From: Lewinella sp. W8
Lineage (GTDB): Bacteria; Bacteroidota; Bacteroidia; Chitinophagales; Saprospiraceae
NCBI RefSeq assembly: GCF_004375085.3
Contig: NZ_SNAQ03000022.1
Coordinates: forward strand, 62,001-126,000
Direction: 5' to 3'
DNA length: 64,000 nucleotides
The notes beneath the pieces were generated by a model. The model did no database searches. It was given only the letters and a program-made list of their open reading frames with translations, and was not told where the DNA came from. Position 1 is the stretch's first letter. Each line of letters begins with the position of its first letter. Made by a program: the position numbers and the translations under genes. This document shows positions 53,284 through 63,556 of this stretch, piece by piece.

Positions 53284-55662
53284 ATGGCAAATCCATCCGC
53301 CAAACCCATCCTCATCCCGATGGAAGAGGGATTCGTGCCCCTGAGCGTGTTCCAGGATTTCGTCCGGGACAATGACCCCCAATCAGTCTATGCCTCCGTA
53401 TTCAGCGTCCGTAAACTGATCGAAGAGCTGGAAGGAAAGAGAAATGCCTTACGGGATAGCCCCCTGCTCAAAACCATCGAAGATCTGAAAAAGGCGGAGG
53501 CAAAGATTCAGGCGTCTCCGCATGGTTGGGAGGAACTACAACGCGATCCGGACGTAGAAAACCTCATGTTACACACTTTCCCCTCCTTTTTCTTCCGGGG
53601 AAAAATGGGTTTCATCAAGGGCCCCTTCGAGGGGCACGCCTTCCGGTTTCGCACCGACGCCCTACTCGAACAGATGACCAATGATCGCTGGGAAATCCGG
53701 GTAGATCCCCGCAGCCTGATCAGCAATGACCTCAAGGAAACTTTAATGGCCGGCACCTCCGTCCTCAATACCTTCTACCGACAAAACGTGGAAATCTTTT
53801 CCAATCAGGGCATGGTCTTACGCGACCGCAAGACCAGGGTGGAAAAACACTTCAAGTTTGACGTCCAGTTGGACTACATGGAAGTCAAACCGATCAAGCC
53901 GCTGAAAAAACTCAGCCAACAGCAGATTCATCGGCTCCTGAACAATCTGGACGACAAGGAACTCTGGCTGGAGCTCATTCCGCCCGAAAATTTCATTTTT
54001 GAAGGCTTCGTCATCGGTGTCCTCGCCGACGTCACCAAGGTGGAGATCCTTTCTACGCTGAAAGCAATGGCGGCCAATGAGGGTGGCAAGAGCGACCACG
54101 AAAGTGACCTGGCCTACCTGGAAACCCTGACCAGAACCTTCCTGGACCTTCCCGAGCTGACCTTCGGAGTCCTGCAAACGGCCCGGCGGCCCTACGTAGA
54201 CAACCTCACCTGGTCCCTGTTGCGTACCTACGACGCCGTCGCCATTCAGGCGGCACTCGGCGACCCCAAATCAGCCTACGGTCAGGTGGCGCGCTACCAG
54301 AAGGCCATCATCATTGATGACCTCCGGAAGCGCCCCAACCTGTCGGACCTGGAGACCAACATTCTGGACCATAACGTCCGTAGTCTGTTGTTGGCGCCCC
54401 TACTGAGTGAGGAGGGGAAATTGGTCAGCATTCTTGAACTGGGCGCCCCCCACCCCTACGCCTTCAGCCAGCTCACGCTGCGGCAGCTGGACGAATTTAT
54501 CTCCCTGATCCAAATGGGCACCAATAAATTCCTGTCGGAAATGGAGAACTCCATCAGCCTGACGATGCAGCAGGAGTTCACCTCCATTCATCCCAGTGTG
54601 GAGTGGAAGTTTCGCCAGGTAGCCAGCAAGTGCTACTGGGAGCGCACCATTGACCGGCAAACGTCGATTCCCGACGAAATTGTCTTCAAGGATGTCTACC
54701 CCCTCTACGGCCAGGCCGATATCGTGGGTTCTTCCAAACAACGCAATTCCTCCATCCAGGCCGACTTACTCGATAACCTGGACCAACTCCACCAGCTGCT
54801 CCTCAGCTGCCGGGAAGCCGTTCATTTCCATCTGCTGGACATCTACGCCGAACGGGTAAAGGCCCAGTACGATAAACTCGTAAGTGGATCCATTGCGTCC
54901 AGCGATGAATCCATCATCGTTGATTTGCTGACCAAGCAAATCCACCCCCTGCTGCGGGACCTTCGGAAACGGTTCCCCGACCTGCCCCAGGAAGCCCTCA
55001 ACGCCTACTTCGACGCCCTCGACCCCGACCTGGACATCATCTACCGCTCCCGTAAAGCCTACGAAGACAGCGTTACCCAGCTGAACCACGCCATCAGCAA
55101 TTTCCTCCTGCAGGAGGAGGATAAGATGCAGGCCATCCTGCCCCACTACTTCGAAAAATTTCAGACGGACGGCGTGGAATACAACCTGTACCTCGGTCAA
55201 TCACTGCTGGAGGAAGGGGAATTCAACGACTTCTACCTACGGGATTTCCGGCTGTGGCAACTGATCCTGATGTGTGAAATCACGCGATTGGTGCAGCGGG
55301 AGGCGGTCAGTATGCCCGTACCGCTTTCCACGGCACAACTGATCTTCGTCTTTAACAGCAGCCTGAGCATCCGTTTTGAAATGGACGAAAAGCAGTTCGA
55401 CGTGGACGGGGCCTACAACATCCGGTACGAGATCATCAAGAAACGCATTGATAAGGCGTACATCAAGGGCACCGACGAACGGCTGACGCAGGCCGGAAAA
55501 ATCGCGATTGTCTGGCTGCAGGATAAAGACCGGCAGGAATACCAGGAGTATCTGGATCACCTGGCGCTAAAGGGGTACATCAGCCAGGAAATCGAGGACC
55601 TTGAGTTGGAAAAAATGCAGGGCGTGGAAGGACTGAAGGCCATTCGGGTAACGGTTATCTGA
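53284..55662 (+). CDS. Large GAF-like-domain cytoplasmic protein, unknown function
   Basis: The 792-residue protein has no signal or membrane segment. A GAF-like module is suggested around residues 285-420 (VDNLTWSLLRTYDAVAIQAA, IIIDDLRKRPNLSDLETNIL, LLLAPLLSEEGKLVSILELG). The flanks are mainly helical, with the sequence DVYPLYGQADIVGSSKQRN near residue 470. No output domain such as a kinase or cyclase is visible. It resembles uncharacterised GAF-containing proteins conserved in Bacteroidota. Its last 8 bases overlap the end of the convergent GH15 gene. Confidence 0.75.
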   Translation: MANPSAKPILIPMEEGFVPLSVFQDFVRDNDPQSVYASVFSVRKLIEELEGKRNALRDSPLLKTIEDLKKAEAKIQASPHGWEELQRDPDVENLMLHTFPSFFFRGKMGFIKGPFEGHAFRFRTDALLEQMTNDRWEIRVDPRSLISNDLKETLMAGTSVLNTFYRQNVEIFSNQGMVLRDRKTRVEKHFKFDVQLDYMEVKPIKPLKKLSQQQIHRLLNNLDDKELWLELIPPENFIFEGFVIGVLADVTKVEILSTLKAMAANEGGKSDHESDLAYLETLTRTFLDLPELTFGVLQTARRPYVDNLTWSLLRTYDAVAIQAALGDPKSAYGQVARYQKAIIIDDLRKRPNLSDLETNILDHNVRSLLLAPLLSEEGKLVSILELGAPHPYAFSQLTLRQLDEFISLIQMGTNKFLSEMENSISLTMQQEFTSIHPSVEWKFRQVASKCYWERTIDRQTSIPDEIVFKDVYPLYGQADIVGSSKQRNSSIQADLLDNLDQLHQLLLSCREAVHFHLLDIYAERVKAQYDKLVSGSIASSDESIIVDLLTKQIHPLLRDLRKRFPDLPQEALNAYFDALDPDLDIIYRSRKAYEDSVTQLNHAISNFLLQEEDKMQAILPHYFEKFQTDGVEYNLYLGQSLLEEGEFNDFYLRDFRLWQLILMCEITRLVQREAVSMPVPLSTAQLIFVFNSSLSIRFEMDEKQFDVDGAYNIRYEIIKKRIDKAYIKGTDERLTQAGKIAIVWLQDKDRQEYQEYLDHLALKGYISQEIEDLELEKMQGVEGLKAIRVTVI

Positions 55663-57490
55663 CCCAGTAATCCTCCTGGTTCTGCAGCTTTTTCTCAATC
55701 TGGAAGGCCGCCGAAATCAGGGAGAGGTGGGAGAAGGCCTGCGGGAAATTCCCGAGCTGTTCCCCCGCCATACTGATCTCTTCGCTGAACAGGCCGAGGT
55801 GGTTTCCGTAGCTGAGGAGCTTTTCGAAGGCCAGCTGCGCTTCGTTCAGTCGCCCCATCCGGGCCAGGCACTCCACGTACCAAAAGGAGCAAATGGTGAA
55901 GGTGCTCTCCTCTCCGTCAATGCCGTCTACCTCATCCCCGTTCTGCCGGTAGCGGAAGATGAGGACGTCGGCGGCCAGTTCTCGCTCGATGGCGTCCAGC
56001 GTCTTTTCCCAGCGGGGTTCTTTGGCGCTGATGAAGCGAAGCAGGGGGAGCAACAGGGCGCTGGCGTCCAGCGTGTCGCTGCCCGGAAACTGCGTAAAGG
56101 CTTCCTTTTCTTCGTTCCAGAACTTATCGTGAATTTCCCGGTACATCTCGTCCCGTCCCTGCCGCCAGCGGTCCAGGTCGGCCGGGAAGCTCCGGTCACG
56201 GGCAATGTTCATGGCCCGATCGACGGCCACCCAGCAGCAGAGCGCCGAATGCAGGAAACGGCGCTGCTCGTTCCGCACCTCCCAGATGCCGTGGTCGGGG
56301 CGCCGCCAATTCTCCAGGACGTACTCCACCAGCCGGACAATCCGCTGCCAGAAGGCGTAGGTAACGCTTCCGCCCGCGCGGTGAAACAGGTAAATGGTAT
56401 CGATGAGCTCCCCGTAGATGTCCAACTGCAACTGGTCGTGCGCTCCGTTGCCGACACGGACGGGTTGGCTGTCGCGGTATCCGTTCAGGTGATCGAGCGT
56501 CCGCTCGGTCAGCTCCGTTTTGCCGTCCACGGTATACAAAAGCTGCAACTCCTGGTCGTCACAGATCTGCTCGATCCAGGTCATGAAGCCCTGGGCCTCA
56601 TCCTGGTATCCCAGACGGAGGAAGGCATACATGGTGAAGGCTGCGTCGCGGATCCAGGTGTAGCGATAGTCCCAGTTCCTCGTGCCACCGATGGTTTCGG
56701 GCAGAGAAAAGGTTGCCGCCGCGATGGGTGCACCGTAGCGGAGGGAAGTCAGTAGTTTCAGGGTGAGCGCCGAGCGTAAGACGGCACTCTTCCAGGGTCC
56801 GTCGTAATTGCAACGGTCCGCCCATTCGTGCCAGAAGCGGTGGGTCTCCCGGAAAGCCGGTAATATGTCGGAACAGGAAGCCTGCACCTCCGTCGAACGC
56901 AGTAAAAAGCATACTTCTTCTCCGGCCTCCAGCGTAAAGGTGGCCTCCAGCCCCCCTTCCCCAAAAGCTTGGAGGGGGAGGTCCGTTTCCAGGATCAGGG
57001 AGTCCACTTCGGCTTCGGGATCTTCCATCCGGTATCCTCCGGGGACGGAGGCCAGGGAGAAATTCCGGGCGCCGTAGGCCGCCCGTGGCAAGAACCGCAT
57101 CCGAAAATTCTGGCGGCCGGTTACGGCCCGGAGTCGGCGGTACAGGGTAATCCCCAGTTCGCCCTCCCGTTCCACCACGGGCATGAAGTCGGTCAGTTCT
57201 GAAATGCCCGCTTCACTGAGCATCCGGGTCATGAGGATGCAGGTATTGGGCAAATAAATCTGTTTATACCGGATCGTATCGGCTGCCCCGTCGGGAGTGA
57301 TGGACCAGTAGCCCCCGCGATCCGCGTCGAGAATCTTTGCGAAGATGGTCGGACTATCATAGCGGGGGGCGCAGCAGTAATCAATGCTGCCACAGCGGCT
57401 GACGAGCGCCGTAGTATGCAGGTTACCGATGATGCCATAGTCCTCGATGGGCAGGTAGTCGGACGGAGGAGACGAGAAGGGTTGTGCCAT
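55655..57490 (-). CDS. Glycoside hydrolase family 15 protein (glucoamylase/trehalase type)
   Basis: The 611-residue protein has the bacterial GH15 layout: an N-terminal beta domain (YLPIEDYGIIGNLHTTALVS, GSIDYCCAPRYDSPTIFAKI) and an (alpha/alpha)6 catalytic barrel with the signature RNWDYRYTWIRDA at 271-283. Family members hydrolyse alpha-glucans or trehalose in the cytoplasm. The catalytic acid is expected in the WEVRNEQRRF-type segment near residue 410. There is no signal peptide. Its stop lies inside the end of the GAF-like gene. Confidence 0.93.
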   Translation of the reverse strand: MAQPFSSPPSDYLPIEDYGIIGNLHTTALVSRCGSIDYCCAPRYDSPTIFAKILDADRGGYWSITPDGAADTIRYKQIYLPNTCILMTRMLSEAGISELTDFMPVVEREGELGITLYRRLRAVTGRQNFRMRFLPRAAYGARNFSLASVPGGYRMEDPEAEVDSLILETDLPLQAFGEGGLEATFTLEAGEEVCFLLRSTEVQASCSDILPAFRETHRFWHEWADRCNYDGPWKSAVLRSALTLKLLTSLRYGAPIAAATFSLPETIGGTRNWDYRYTWIRDAAFTMYAFLRLGYQDEAQGFMTWIEQICDDQELQLLYTVDGKTELTERTLDHLNGYRDSQPVRVGNGAHDQLQLDIYGELIDTIYLFHRAGGSVTYAFWQRIVRLVEYVLENWRRPDHGIWEVRNEQRRFLHSALCCWVAVDRAMNIARDRSFPADLDRWRQGRDEMYREIHDKFWNEEKEAFTQFPGSDTLDASALLLPLLRFISAKEPRWEKTLDAIERELAADVLIFRYRQNGDEVDGIDGEESTFTICSFWYVECLARMGRLNEAQLAFEKLLSYGNHLGLFSEEISMAGEQLGNFPQAFSHLSLISAAFQIEKKLQNQEDYWVR

Positions 57491-57822
57491 GAATCTGGGG
57501 GTTACCTTAATAGACGGACTCCGCCGAGAAATGTTCGGTGGCTTCTTCCCCGAACGGAATCTCGGTCAATTGCCGGCTGACGTTTTTTGCCGCGGACCCC
57601 GACAGAGCATTAGGGCGCAAACGCGCAGGTGCCAGCAATTGGGTAGATCGCAAAGCACAGAACTCCTCAGTCTTCATGGCTCCTTGGTGGGGAACGCGGC
57701 ACCCGCACTTGTTGCCCAAATCTATTCTTCGCCCCGTGTTGCCCCGATTTTTTTTTATAAAGTACGCTCCTCAGCGAACAGCACTGCGCCGCTCCGTGCT
57801 TCAGGGGAAAACCCAATAAATT
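57491..57822. other. Divergent intergenic region between GH15 and CsbD genes
   Basis: The 332 bases must carry promoters of both genes; none matches the consensus well. A copy of the GCGCAGGTGCC motif lies at about 57623-57633, in the context GGGCGCAAACGCGCAGGTGC. No coding frame is convincing. Confidence 0.5.
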
Positions 57823-58020
57823 ATGAGTGCATTTAATGACAAAGTGAAAGGAAACTGGAACCAAATCAAGGGCCAGCTTAAGCAGGAATACGGCGAGCTC
57901 ACCGACGATGATCTTACCTATCAGGAAGGTCAGGAAGACGAGCTGATCGGCCGCCTGCAGGAAAAACTCGGTAAGACCAAGGACGAGGTGAAATCCATGA
58001 TCGACCGCATCGGTTCCTAA
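57823..58020 (+). CDS. CsbD-family small stress protein
   Basis: The 65-residue helical, highly charged protein has the CsbD pattern: [20 protein letters not shown], then [18 protein letters not shown] and a final helical [13 protein letters not shown]. CsbD-like proteins are induced by general stress in many bacteria and have no known enzymatic role. The ATG follows AATAAATT. A strong terminator follows, making it monocistronic. Confidence 0.93.
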   Translation: MSAFNDKVKGNWNQIKGQLKQEYGELTDDDLTYQEGQEDELIGRLQEKLGKTKDEVKSMIDRIGS

Positions 58021-58042
58021 TCCAAGTATATCCCAAATTCCG

Positions 58043-58077
58043 AGCCCGGCTTCTCTACGGAGAAGGCCGGGCTTTTT
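58043..58077 (+). terminator. Strong terminator after the CsbD-like gene
   Basis: AGCCCGGCTTCTC at 58043-58055 pairs with GAGAAGGCCGGGCT (58060-58073, one bulge), followed by TTTTG. Confidence 0.88.
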
Positions 58078-58182
58078 GTTGTTTCACCGAAATGGTCAGC
58101 AAAGTGGAACCCGTTTTTGCCGAAAATGTCTGGGACGAATTGTCTCCGACAGCGCGCTGCGGACGGGAAATGAAGATTTGAT

Positions 58183-58764
58183 TTACACCGCGACAATGTC
58201 TGGTTCCCTGCCTTCATCGAAAGCCAGAATGAGGCCTTCGATCTCGTCGGGAGAAAGGTAATATTTGCGCAACCGACGCTGATATTTCTCGGGCAGTGCG
58301 CCGTTGTTGAGCAGATAATGCTTCGTAGCGAGGATTTCTGCCCCGAAACCGTGTTCCACGGCGATCTGGTCAGCCCGTTTCTCCGCTTCCCGCAGGTAGG
58401 GACGATTCAGGGCATAATTGATCCCGAAGGAAAGCATCCCTAGCCAGGGTCGGTGGAGGTAGTCCACCAGGTGACCTGCCTCGTGGGCAATCCATCCCCG
58501 GATGACTTCATCGGGAAGGTCTTGGAACCGGGTGTGGGCGGCAATTTTCTGGTGCTGGCTGTAGTCGATGCGGTACTCCCGGGTCGCCCGGCGAAAAAAC
58601 CTCCAGTTGAACACGGGTTGCGCCCGCATGGCACTGCGGGCAAGATCAATTTGCCGAAAATAGAGGACGCGGGATTGTAGTAAAGGATAATGGCCGATCA
58701 CGTCGCTGAAGAGCACTTTCATGCGATCATCGCGGACATTCTGAAAAATAATTTTTGAAGACAT
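58183..58764 (-). CDS. Putative HEXXH metalloprotease-like protein
   Basis: The 193-residue protein has a candidate zinc motif in IAHEAGHLVDYLH near residue 95 (HExGH) and a downstream acidic REAEKRADQIAVEHG segment that could give the third ligand, as in small gluzincin-like proteins. One weakly hydrophobic helix (WLGMLSFGINYAL) lies between. There is no signal peptide. No named family is certain. ATG 58764 is used; a TTG one codon upstream is possible. Confidence 0.65.
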   Translation of the reverse strand: MSSKIIFQNVRDDRMKVLFSDVIGHYPLLQSRVLYFRQIDLARSAMRAQPVFNWRFFRRATREYRIDYSQHQKIAAHTRFQDLPDEVIRGWIAHEAGHLVDYLHRPWLGMLSFGINYALNRPYLREAEKRADQIAVEHGFGAEILATKHYLLNNGALPEKYQRRLRKYYLSPDEIEGLILAFDEGREPDIVAV

Positions 58765-58990
58765 CAATTACTTAACCGGATCAAGGCAGAAGAGGTTCGG
58801 GCGGAGGAGACCCACGCACAACCACCTGACAATCAACTAACAATAAGTTTCCGCGTAAATAGCATCCCGGTTGAGAAAATAGCGTAAAATTTTTCCAATC
58901 TTTCCGAACACCACGGAAAAATGGGGGGTTCCAAGGGCACAATGGCGACGTAAAAACCGCCATGATTATTAACCCAAAACCAACTACAGC

Positions 58991-59155
58991 ATGTTACGCT
59001 ACGCATTAATCTTCTTCATTGTCGCAATTGTCGCAGGTGTCCTCGGATTCGGCGGTTTTGCCGGCGCGATGGCCGGAATTGCCGAAATTCTGTTCTACAT
59101 TTTTCTGGTACTTCTGGTCGTAAGCCTGATTTCCGGATTGCTGAAGAAAGCCTAA
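58991..59155 (+). CDS. DUF1328/YtjA-family small membrane protein
   Basis: This 54-residue gene encodes [20 protein letters not shown] followed by [18 protein letters not shown] and a second helix ending SGLLKKA. Two membrane helices separated by a glycine/alanine-rich loop are exactly the DUF1328 (YtjA) pattern. Function is unknown; in several bacteria members are stress-associated, and a CsbD gene lies 1 kb away. A terminator follows directly. Confidence 0.92.
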   Translation: MLRYALIFFIVAIVAGVLGFGGFAGAMAGIAEILFYIFLVLLVVSLISGLLKKA

Positions 59156-59186
59156 TCACAGGAAACAATAATCCTAATAAAGTGGA

Positions 59187-59222
59187 AAAACGCCACGCCG
59201 TGAATTCGGCGTGGCGTTTTTC
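59187..59222 (+). terminator. Terminator after the DUF1328 gene
   Basis: ACGCCACGCCG at 59190-59200 pairs perfectly with 59207-59217 and is followed by TTTTTC; the preceding AAAAA makes it potentially bidirectional. Confidence 0.9.
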
Positions 59223-59300
59223 ATTATACCAATTTGTTTGCCTGAGTTACCCGAAACGAGAAGTGTGCACCCCGAAATGAGCAACTCGGGTCGCTGCCCC

Positions 59301-59648
59301 TTAAGAGCCAGCGTATTTTTGGATTTCTGCGGCCAGTTTCTTGCGCGAAATGGTTCCGCCAATGGTGTTAAGCACCTCTCGCCGGTAGAGGAGAATAATG
59401 GTAGGTATCTGGTGGACGTTGAAATAAGTCTGTAGACCAGGATAGGTTTCTACATCAAAACTCTTGACGTACAGATTAGAAATATTATTGGAAATGGTGT
59501 GCAGGGTTTCCACCATGATCTGGGAGCTCCCGGACCACGAGGCCTCTGCGAGCAGCACCACCAATTGTTCTTCACTTTGCTTTAGCCAATCGCTTATTAT
59601 TCCTTCAACATCCGGTTCTGTGGGGTCTCTGGGGGCCATAGAATTCAT
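59301..59648 (-). CDS. Thioredoxin-fold protein lacking the CxxC active site
   Basis: The 115-residue protein follows the thioredoxin fold: SEEQLVVLLAEASWSGSSQIM, then LYVKSFDVETYPGLQTYFNV and the cis-Pro strand HQIPTIILLYRREVLNTIGG. The WCGPC active site is replaced by WSGSS, so disulfide chemistry is not possible. A binding or chaperone-like role is more likely. It lies 56 bases downstream of the sigma-54 activator on the same strand, probably in its transcript. ATG 59648 is preferred; ATG 59639 is also possible. Confidence 0.8.
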   Translation of the reverse strand: MNSMAPRDPTEPDVEGIISDWLKQSEEQLVVLLAEASWSGSSQIMVETLHTISNNISNLYVKSFDVETYPGLQTYFNVHQIPTIILLYRREVLNTIGGTISRKKLAAEIQKYAGS

Positions 59649-59704
59649 TGTTGACAGTATAACAATAACTTGGCAAATTACCCCAATGTTTGCCCAAAAG
59701 ATGT

Positions 59705-62506
59705 TCAAACAAGGAATTCTCGCTTTTCTATACCGAATTTGCGCATTTTTGACATTAATGTGCGATCATTCAGCCCCAAAAGGCGTCCGGCGCCCTTGTT
59801 GCCCGTGATTCGCCCCTTGGTCTTTCGGAGGGCCTGGATGATGTACTCACGCTGCATTTCATCGAAGGTTTTCCAGTCCTGATTTTTCTCCGCTCCCACC
59901 TCCGCGCGCTCCAGCGGAATCTCCAGTACGGGCTCCTGGCTCAGGACCACGGCACGTTCCACGATGTTCTCCAGCTCCCGTACGTTGCCGGGGAAATGGT
60001 AGTTCTCCAGTTGACTGAGGTCTTCCTTTCTGATGGAAGTAAAGTTTTTCCCCATCCGGCGGCTGAACTTCCGGAGAAAGTGCTTCACCAGCACCGGGAT
60101 GTCTTCGGGGCGTTCGCGCAGCGCCAGGTTTTCGATGGGGAAAACGTTGAGTCGATAGTACAGGTCGGCCCGGAAGCGGTTCTTGGCCACCATTTTCCGG
60201 AGATCGCGGTTGGTGGCGGCGACCAGCCGGACGTTTACGGAGATGGTTTCGGTGCCCCCGAGTCGTTCAAACTCACCTTCCTGTAGTACCCGCAGCAATT
60301 TAGCCTGCAGCATCAGCGGCATCTCCCCAATTTCGTCCAGGAAAATGGTGCCGCCATCAGCTAGCTCAAAGCGTCCCTTTTTACGGGCCGTGGCGCCGGT
60401 AAAGGCCCCCTTTTCGTGGCCGAATAGTTCGCTTTCGATCAGATTTTCCGGGAGTGCCGCGCAGTTCACCTTGATCAGCGGCTGATCCTCCCGATCGCTG
60501 AGGCGATGAATTGCCCGGGCCAGTAATTCTTTACCCGTTCCGGTTTCCCCCAGGATGAGCACCGTGGAGTCCGCGTCCGCCACCTGGCTGAGTTGCCGCA
60601 GCACCTGCTTGTACTTGGGGCTCACGGTCACGATGTTGTTGATGTCAAAATTGTAGTTCATCTCCTCCTTGAGGATGATGTTTTCCTCCTGGAGTTTGGC
60701 GCTCAATTCCTCGATCTGCTGGTAGGCATCGCTGAGCTTTTGTTCCCGTTGGTACCGCTCGGTGACGTCCCGTCCCGTCAGGACGTAAAAAGTGTCGTCT
60801 TCGTGTTCGAGTAAGGAGAAGGCCAGCTCCAACTGATGGCTTTTTCCATCCCGGCCAGCCAAGCCAAATTCAACCGTTTCACCACTCCTTAGCTCAACAT
60901 CCTTAAGATCGGGAAAAAGGTCATGCACGGGTTTTCCCCGCCACTGTTTCATATCTCCTCCCACTAAGTCTAAGGCAGTATCGTTAAGGTAACGCACGGT
61001 AAAATCTTTCCTTAGCCAAACGATACAGTCGCTGGCTTCATCGAGGGCCGTTTGCGCCAATTCGATGAACTGATCCCGCTTTTTCTTCCGGGTCCAATCC
61101 GTCAGGTAGAGGCAATCATACTCTTCTCCCTGAAAAATTGTGTAGTTGGAGGTCGCCAGAAAAGGAATCAGGCTACCGTCCGCTTTCCTAAATTCTACTT
61201 CAAACTTGAACGAATTTTCGCTTCTCAGCCGATCCCAGATGCGCTGTCGGAAGGTTTCGTCTGCTTCCGGGACAAGCTTGACAATATCCTGGTTGAGAAT
61301 TTCCTCACTAGTGTAGCCCGTCTTAGCCAGGAAGGTATCGTTGACGAAGTCAACCTGGCCGTCGGGGCGCACCCACAGGATAGACTGGGTGGAACTGTCG
61401 AGGGTGAATTCCGTTAGTTTTTGGCGTTTTTCGCGGGCGACCTGAGCGGTAATGTCGCGGCTAAACGTACAGGAGAACTCCTGATCACCGTATCTAAGGT
61501 AGTTGATGGTCGCGTAAACGGGGAAGGTCGATCCATCCTTTCGAATGAGTTCAAATGCCCCTTCAAGATATTTTTCTTGCCGTAATTGTCGCCAAAAATC
61601 CCGTAGGACATCGTCCGTAAATCCTAGGGAAACATCCCCCACGGAGGGCAAAGATTCAATGGGATAACCAAGCATTTCTCTGGCCGAATGGTTCATGTAA
61701 CTTATGGAGCCATCGGGCCTGGTCCAGAAGATCATGTCCCGGGAATATTCAATGCTGAAGCGATTGATCTCCTGGAAATCATCCACCTCCGTTTGTTGCT
61801 GTCCCGGCAGAAAGAGTGTTCCCACCAGGTGGGTAGCGTGGAGGGCGTTTCCGAATACCTCAATGTTGACCTCCAGAGATTGTGTCCCCTTACCGGTTTC
61901 CAGAATAATGGTTTGCCGAATAGTCTGGGGCGACTCCAGTGCTGCGCGCACTTCCGCCTTCAGGGCCGACCAACTCTCCGCAGTGGTCCGGTCCGCCAGC
62001 GATTGCAGGGCTGCGTCCAGAGCGGTTCCATCCTCCGGCAGTTCAATTCCTAGCAGGTTTCGTCCTCCTTCGGATAGGGTCCAGTTGCGCGAGATGAGAT
62101 TCAGGGAGAAAAAGCCGATGGCCAGTGATTTTCCGGCCAGGGCGAGCACCTTTTCCGGGAGCTCGGGTTCCACCTTGCTGGAGAAGCGAGCCAGCACCAA
62201 CTCATCGTCCAGGAAACTCAGGGAGACGGAAACCGGCAACAGTAAGTCTTTACCCGTAGCCAGATCCGTTTCGTAAGTGAATTTGCCCGCTTTCTTGATT
62301 TCCTCCAGATAGCCCTTCCACTGAAAGAGGTTTAAGCGAGCGTCCAGGCCAGGATACTGCCGGCCCCGCAATTCTTCCGGAGACAGGTGCAGGTCCCGCA
62401 CGCCGGCGGAGGTGGCGCCCACAATCAAGCCTTTGGTGTCGATGATTAGGGAAGGCACCCCGGTTTTTTCGAGAACTTCCAAATAATCCTCCTTCAATTC
62501 CGTCAT
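59705..62506 (-). CDS. Sigma-54-dependent transcriptional activator with about five PAS domains
   Basis: The 933-residue protein has five PAS-like modules over residues 1-600. The clearest are [40 protein letters not shown] and [21 protein letters not shown] coiled coil follows, then an AAA+ core (about 620-850) with Walker [13 protein letters not shown], the sigma-54 contact loop GAFTGA in [15 protein letters not shown], and Walker [15 protein letters not shown] Fis-type HTH ends it ([18 protein letters not shown]). With no receiver domain, it likely responds to intracellular signals through PAS. Its target genes are unknown. Confidence 0.95.
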   Translation of the reverse strand: MTELKEDYLEVLEKTGVPSLIIDTKGLIVGATSAGVRDLHLSPEELRGRQYPGLDARLNLFQWKGYLEEIKKAGKFTYETDLATGKDLLLPVSVSLSFLDDELVLARFSSKVEPELPEKVLALAGKSLAIGFFSLNLISRNWTLSEGGRNLLGIELPEDGTALDAALQSLADRTTAESWSALKAEVRAALESPQTIRQTIILETGKGTQSLEVNIEVFGNALHATHLVGTLFLPGQQQTEVDDFQEINRFSIEYSRDMIFWTRPDGSISYMNHSAREMLGYPIESLPSVGDVSLGFTDDVLRDFWRQLRQEKYLEGAFELIRKDGSTFPVYATINYLRYGDQEFSCTFSRDITAQVAREKRQKLTEFTLDSSTQSILWVRPDGQVDFVNDTFLAKTGYTSEEILNQDIVKLVPEADETFRQRIWDRLRSENSFKFEVEFRKADGSLIPFLATSNYTIFQGEEYDCLYLTDWTRKKKRDQFIELAQTALDEASDCIVWLRKDFTVRYLNDTALDLVGGDMKQWRGKPVHDLFPDLKDVELRSGETVEFGLAGRDGKSHQLELAFSLLEHEDDTFYVLTGRDVTERYQREQKLSDAYQQIEELSAKLQEENIILKEEMNYNFDINNIVTVSPKYKQVLRQLSQVADADSTVLILGETGTGKELLARAIHRLSDREDQPLIKVNCAALPENLIESELFGHEKGAFTGATARKKGRFELADGGTIFLDEIGEMPLMLQAKLLRVLQEGEFERLGGTETISVNVRLVAATNRDLRKMVAKNRFRADLYYRLNVFPIENLALRERPEDIPVLVKHFLRKFSRRMGKNFTSIRKEDLSQLENYHFPGNVRELENIVERAVVLSQEPVLEIPLERAEVGAEKNQDWKTFDEMQREYIIQALRKTKGRITGNKGAGRLLGLNDRTLMSKMRKFGIEKREFLV

Positions 62507-62670
62507 GCGTCAGGTCCTCACCTAATGTGGTGTGTACTAAACTAAATAAAAAGCAGCTCATTAGGTTCACCGACATGATGAAATATAATCATTGCCCCGA
62601 GCAGGATAGCACCTAGTAAAACGAACACGTCCAAAAAATCTTTGGTTAAAATAATAAACAGGTAATAACC

Positions 62671-63192
62671 ATGAATATTTACAAATCAAATTCCACCAAA
62701 GAAATCGAGCTTAAAGAGCCTGAAAACCAGGACGTTACCATGACGGACCCCGACAACAAAAATCCATTTTACCGCAAGGCCATTTACTGGGGAGCGGGTG
62801 CCGGGCTACTCATGGGACTTTTTGTTTTCCTTCCCGGTTTTTATATTAATGGGGACCATCCCGGCTACGGATTCGTCAAGTATTTGGTCCTGATTCCGGT
62901 CATCTACTTGTTTCTGCGTTCCGTTCAGCAGAACACTGCCTACGGTAAAACCTTCCGCCCCGGATTTGCGATGGGGCTCGTTTTGTCTGCTTCTGCCGCG
63001 CTCGTGAGTGCCCTTGCGGCCTTACTCGTTGGCGGTCAAACGGTGATTCGCGGACGCGTAGAAGAAGCCACCGATTTGGTGATCAACCGGATGACGCTGG
63101 CAACTATGTCCTTTTTTGAAACCATCGTAGCGGGGATCATCATCACCTTTATTTTACTCCAGTTCGTGAAGGAAACCAATACCATCAAATAA
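62671..63192 (+). CDS. DUF4199-like membrane protein
   Basis: The 173-residue protein has four membrane helices (about 37-58, 68-86, 98-122 and 145-170) with a short charged N-terminus. The pattern (IYWGAGAGLLMGLFVFLPGF, YGKTFRPGFAMGLVLSASAA) is that of Bacteroidota DUF4199-type proteins, of unknown function. It is 5 bases upstream of the next gene and likely co-transcribed. Confidence 0.72.
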   Translation: MNIYKSNSTKEIELKEPENQDVTMTDPDNKNPFYRKAIYWGAGAGLLMGLFVFLPGFYINGDHPGYGFVKYLVLIPVIYLFLRSVQQNTAYGKTFRPGFAMGLVLSASAALVSALAALLVGGQTVIRGRVEEATDLVINRMTLATMSFFETIVAGIIITFILLQFVKETNTIK

Positions 63193-63197
63193 GAGAA

Positions 63198-63524
63198 ATG
63201 CCATCGCTAAACTTCTATAACACTACCAAGCAGGCCACCGAGGAGCTCCGTAAACGCGGATTTACGGAGCTCTTCGTCCCCACCACCGGAGGACTTAGGG
63301 CCGTCGATCAGGGAAAGAACTATCCACCCAAGAAGCTATTAATCATTGAGTATCATCGCTTTGAGCGATCAACCGTTGACGGAGAGACTTCCGTAATTTT
63401 TGCCATCAAAACAGTTGACGGACATCGAGGAATATTTACTTTTCAGTACGGTGGTCGGGCCGATATGCAAATGATTGAAATGATGAATAAAATCCCGGTC
63501 CAGTGGTCCGAAATCCAGGATTAG
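63198..63524 (+). CDS. Conserved hypothetical small soluble protein
   Basis: The 108-residue soluble protein starts 5 bases after the DUF4199-like gene. It has an alpha-beta pattern (TKQATEELRKRGFTELFVPT, KKLLIIEYHRFE, VIFAIKTVDGHRGIFTFQYG). No signal, metal site or named family is recognised; proteins of this look occur next to phospholipid-carrier or membrane genes in Bacteroidota, but I cannot be specific. Confidence 0.65.
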   Translation: MPSLNFYNTTKQATEELRKRGFTELFVPTTGGLRAVDQGKNYPPKKLLIIEYHRFERSTVDGETSVIFAIKTVDGHRGIFTFQYGGRADMQMIEMMNKIPVQWSEIQD

Positions 63525-63556
63525 CAAGCTAGCTTTTACCAAGCTGCTATACTCCC

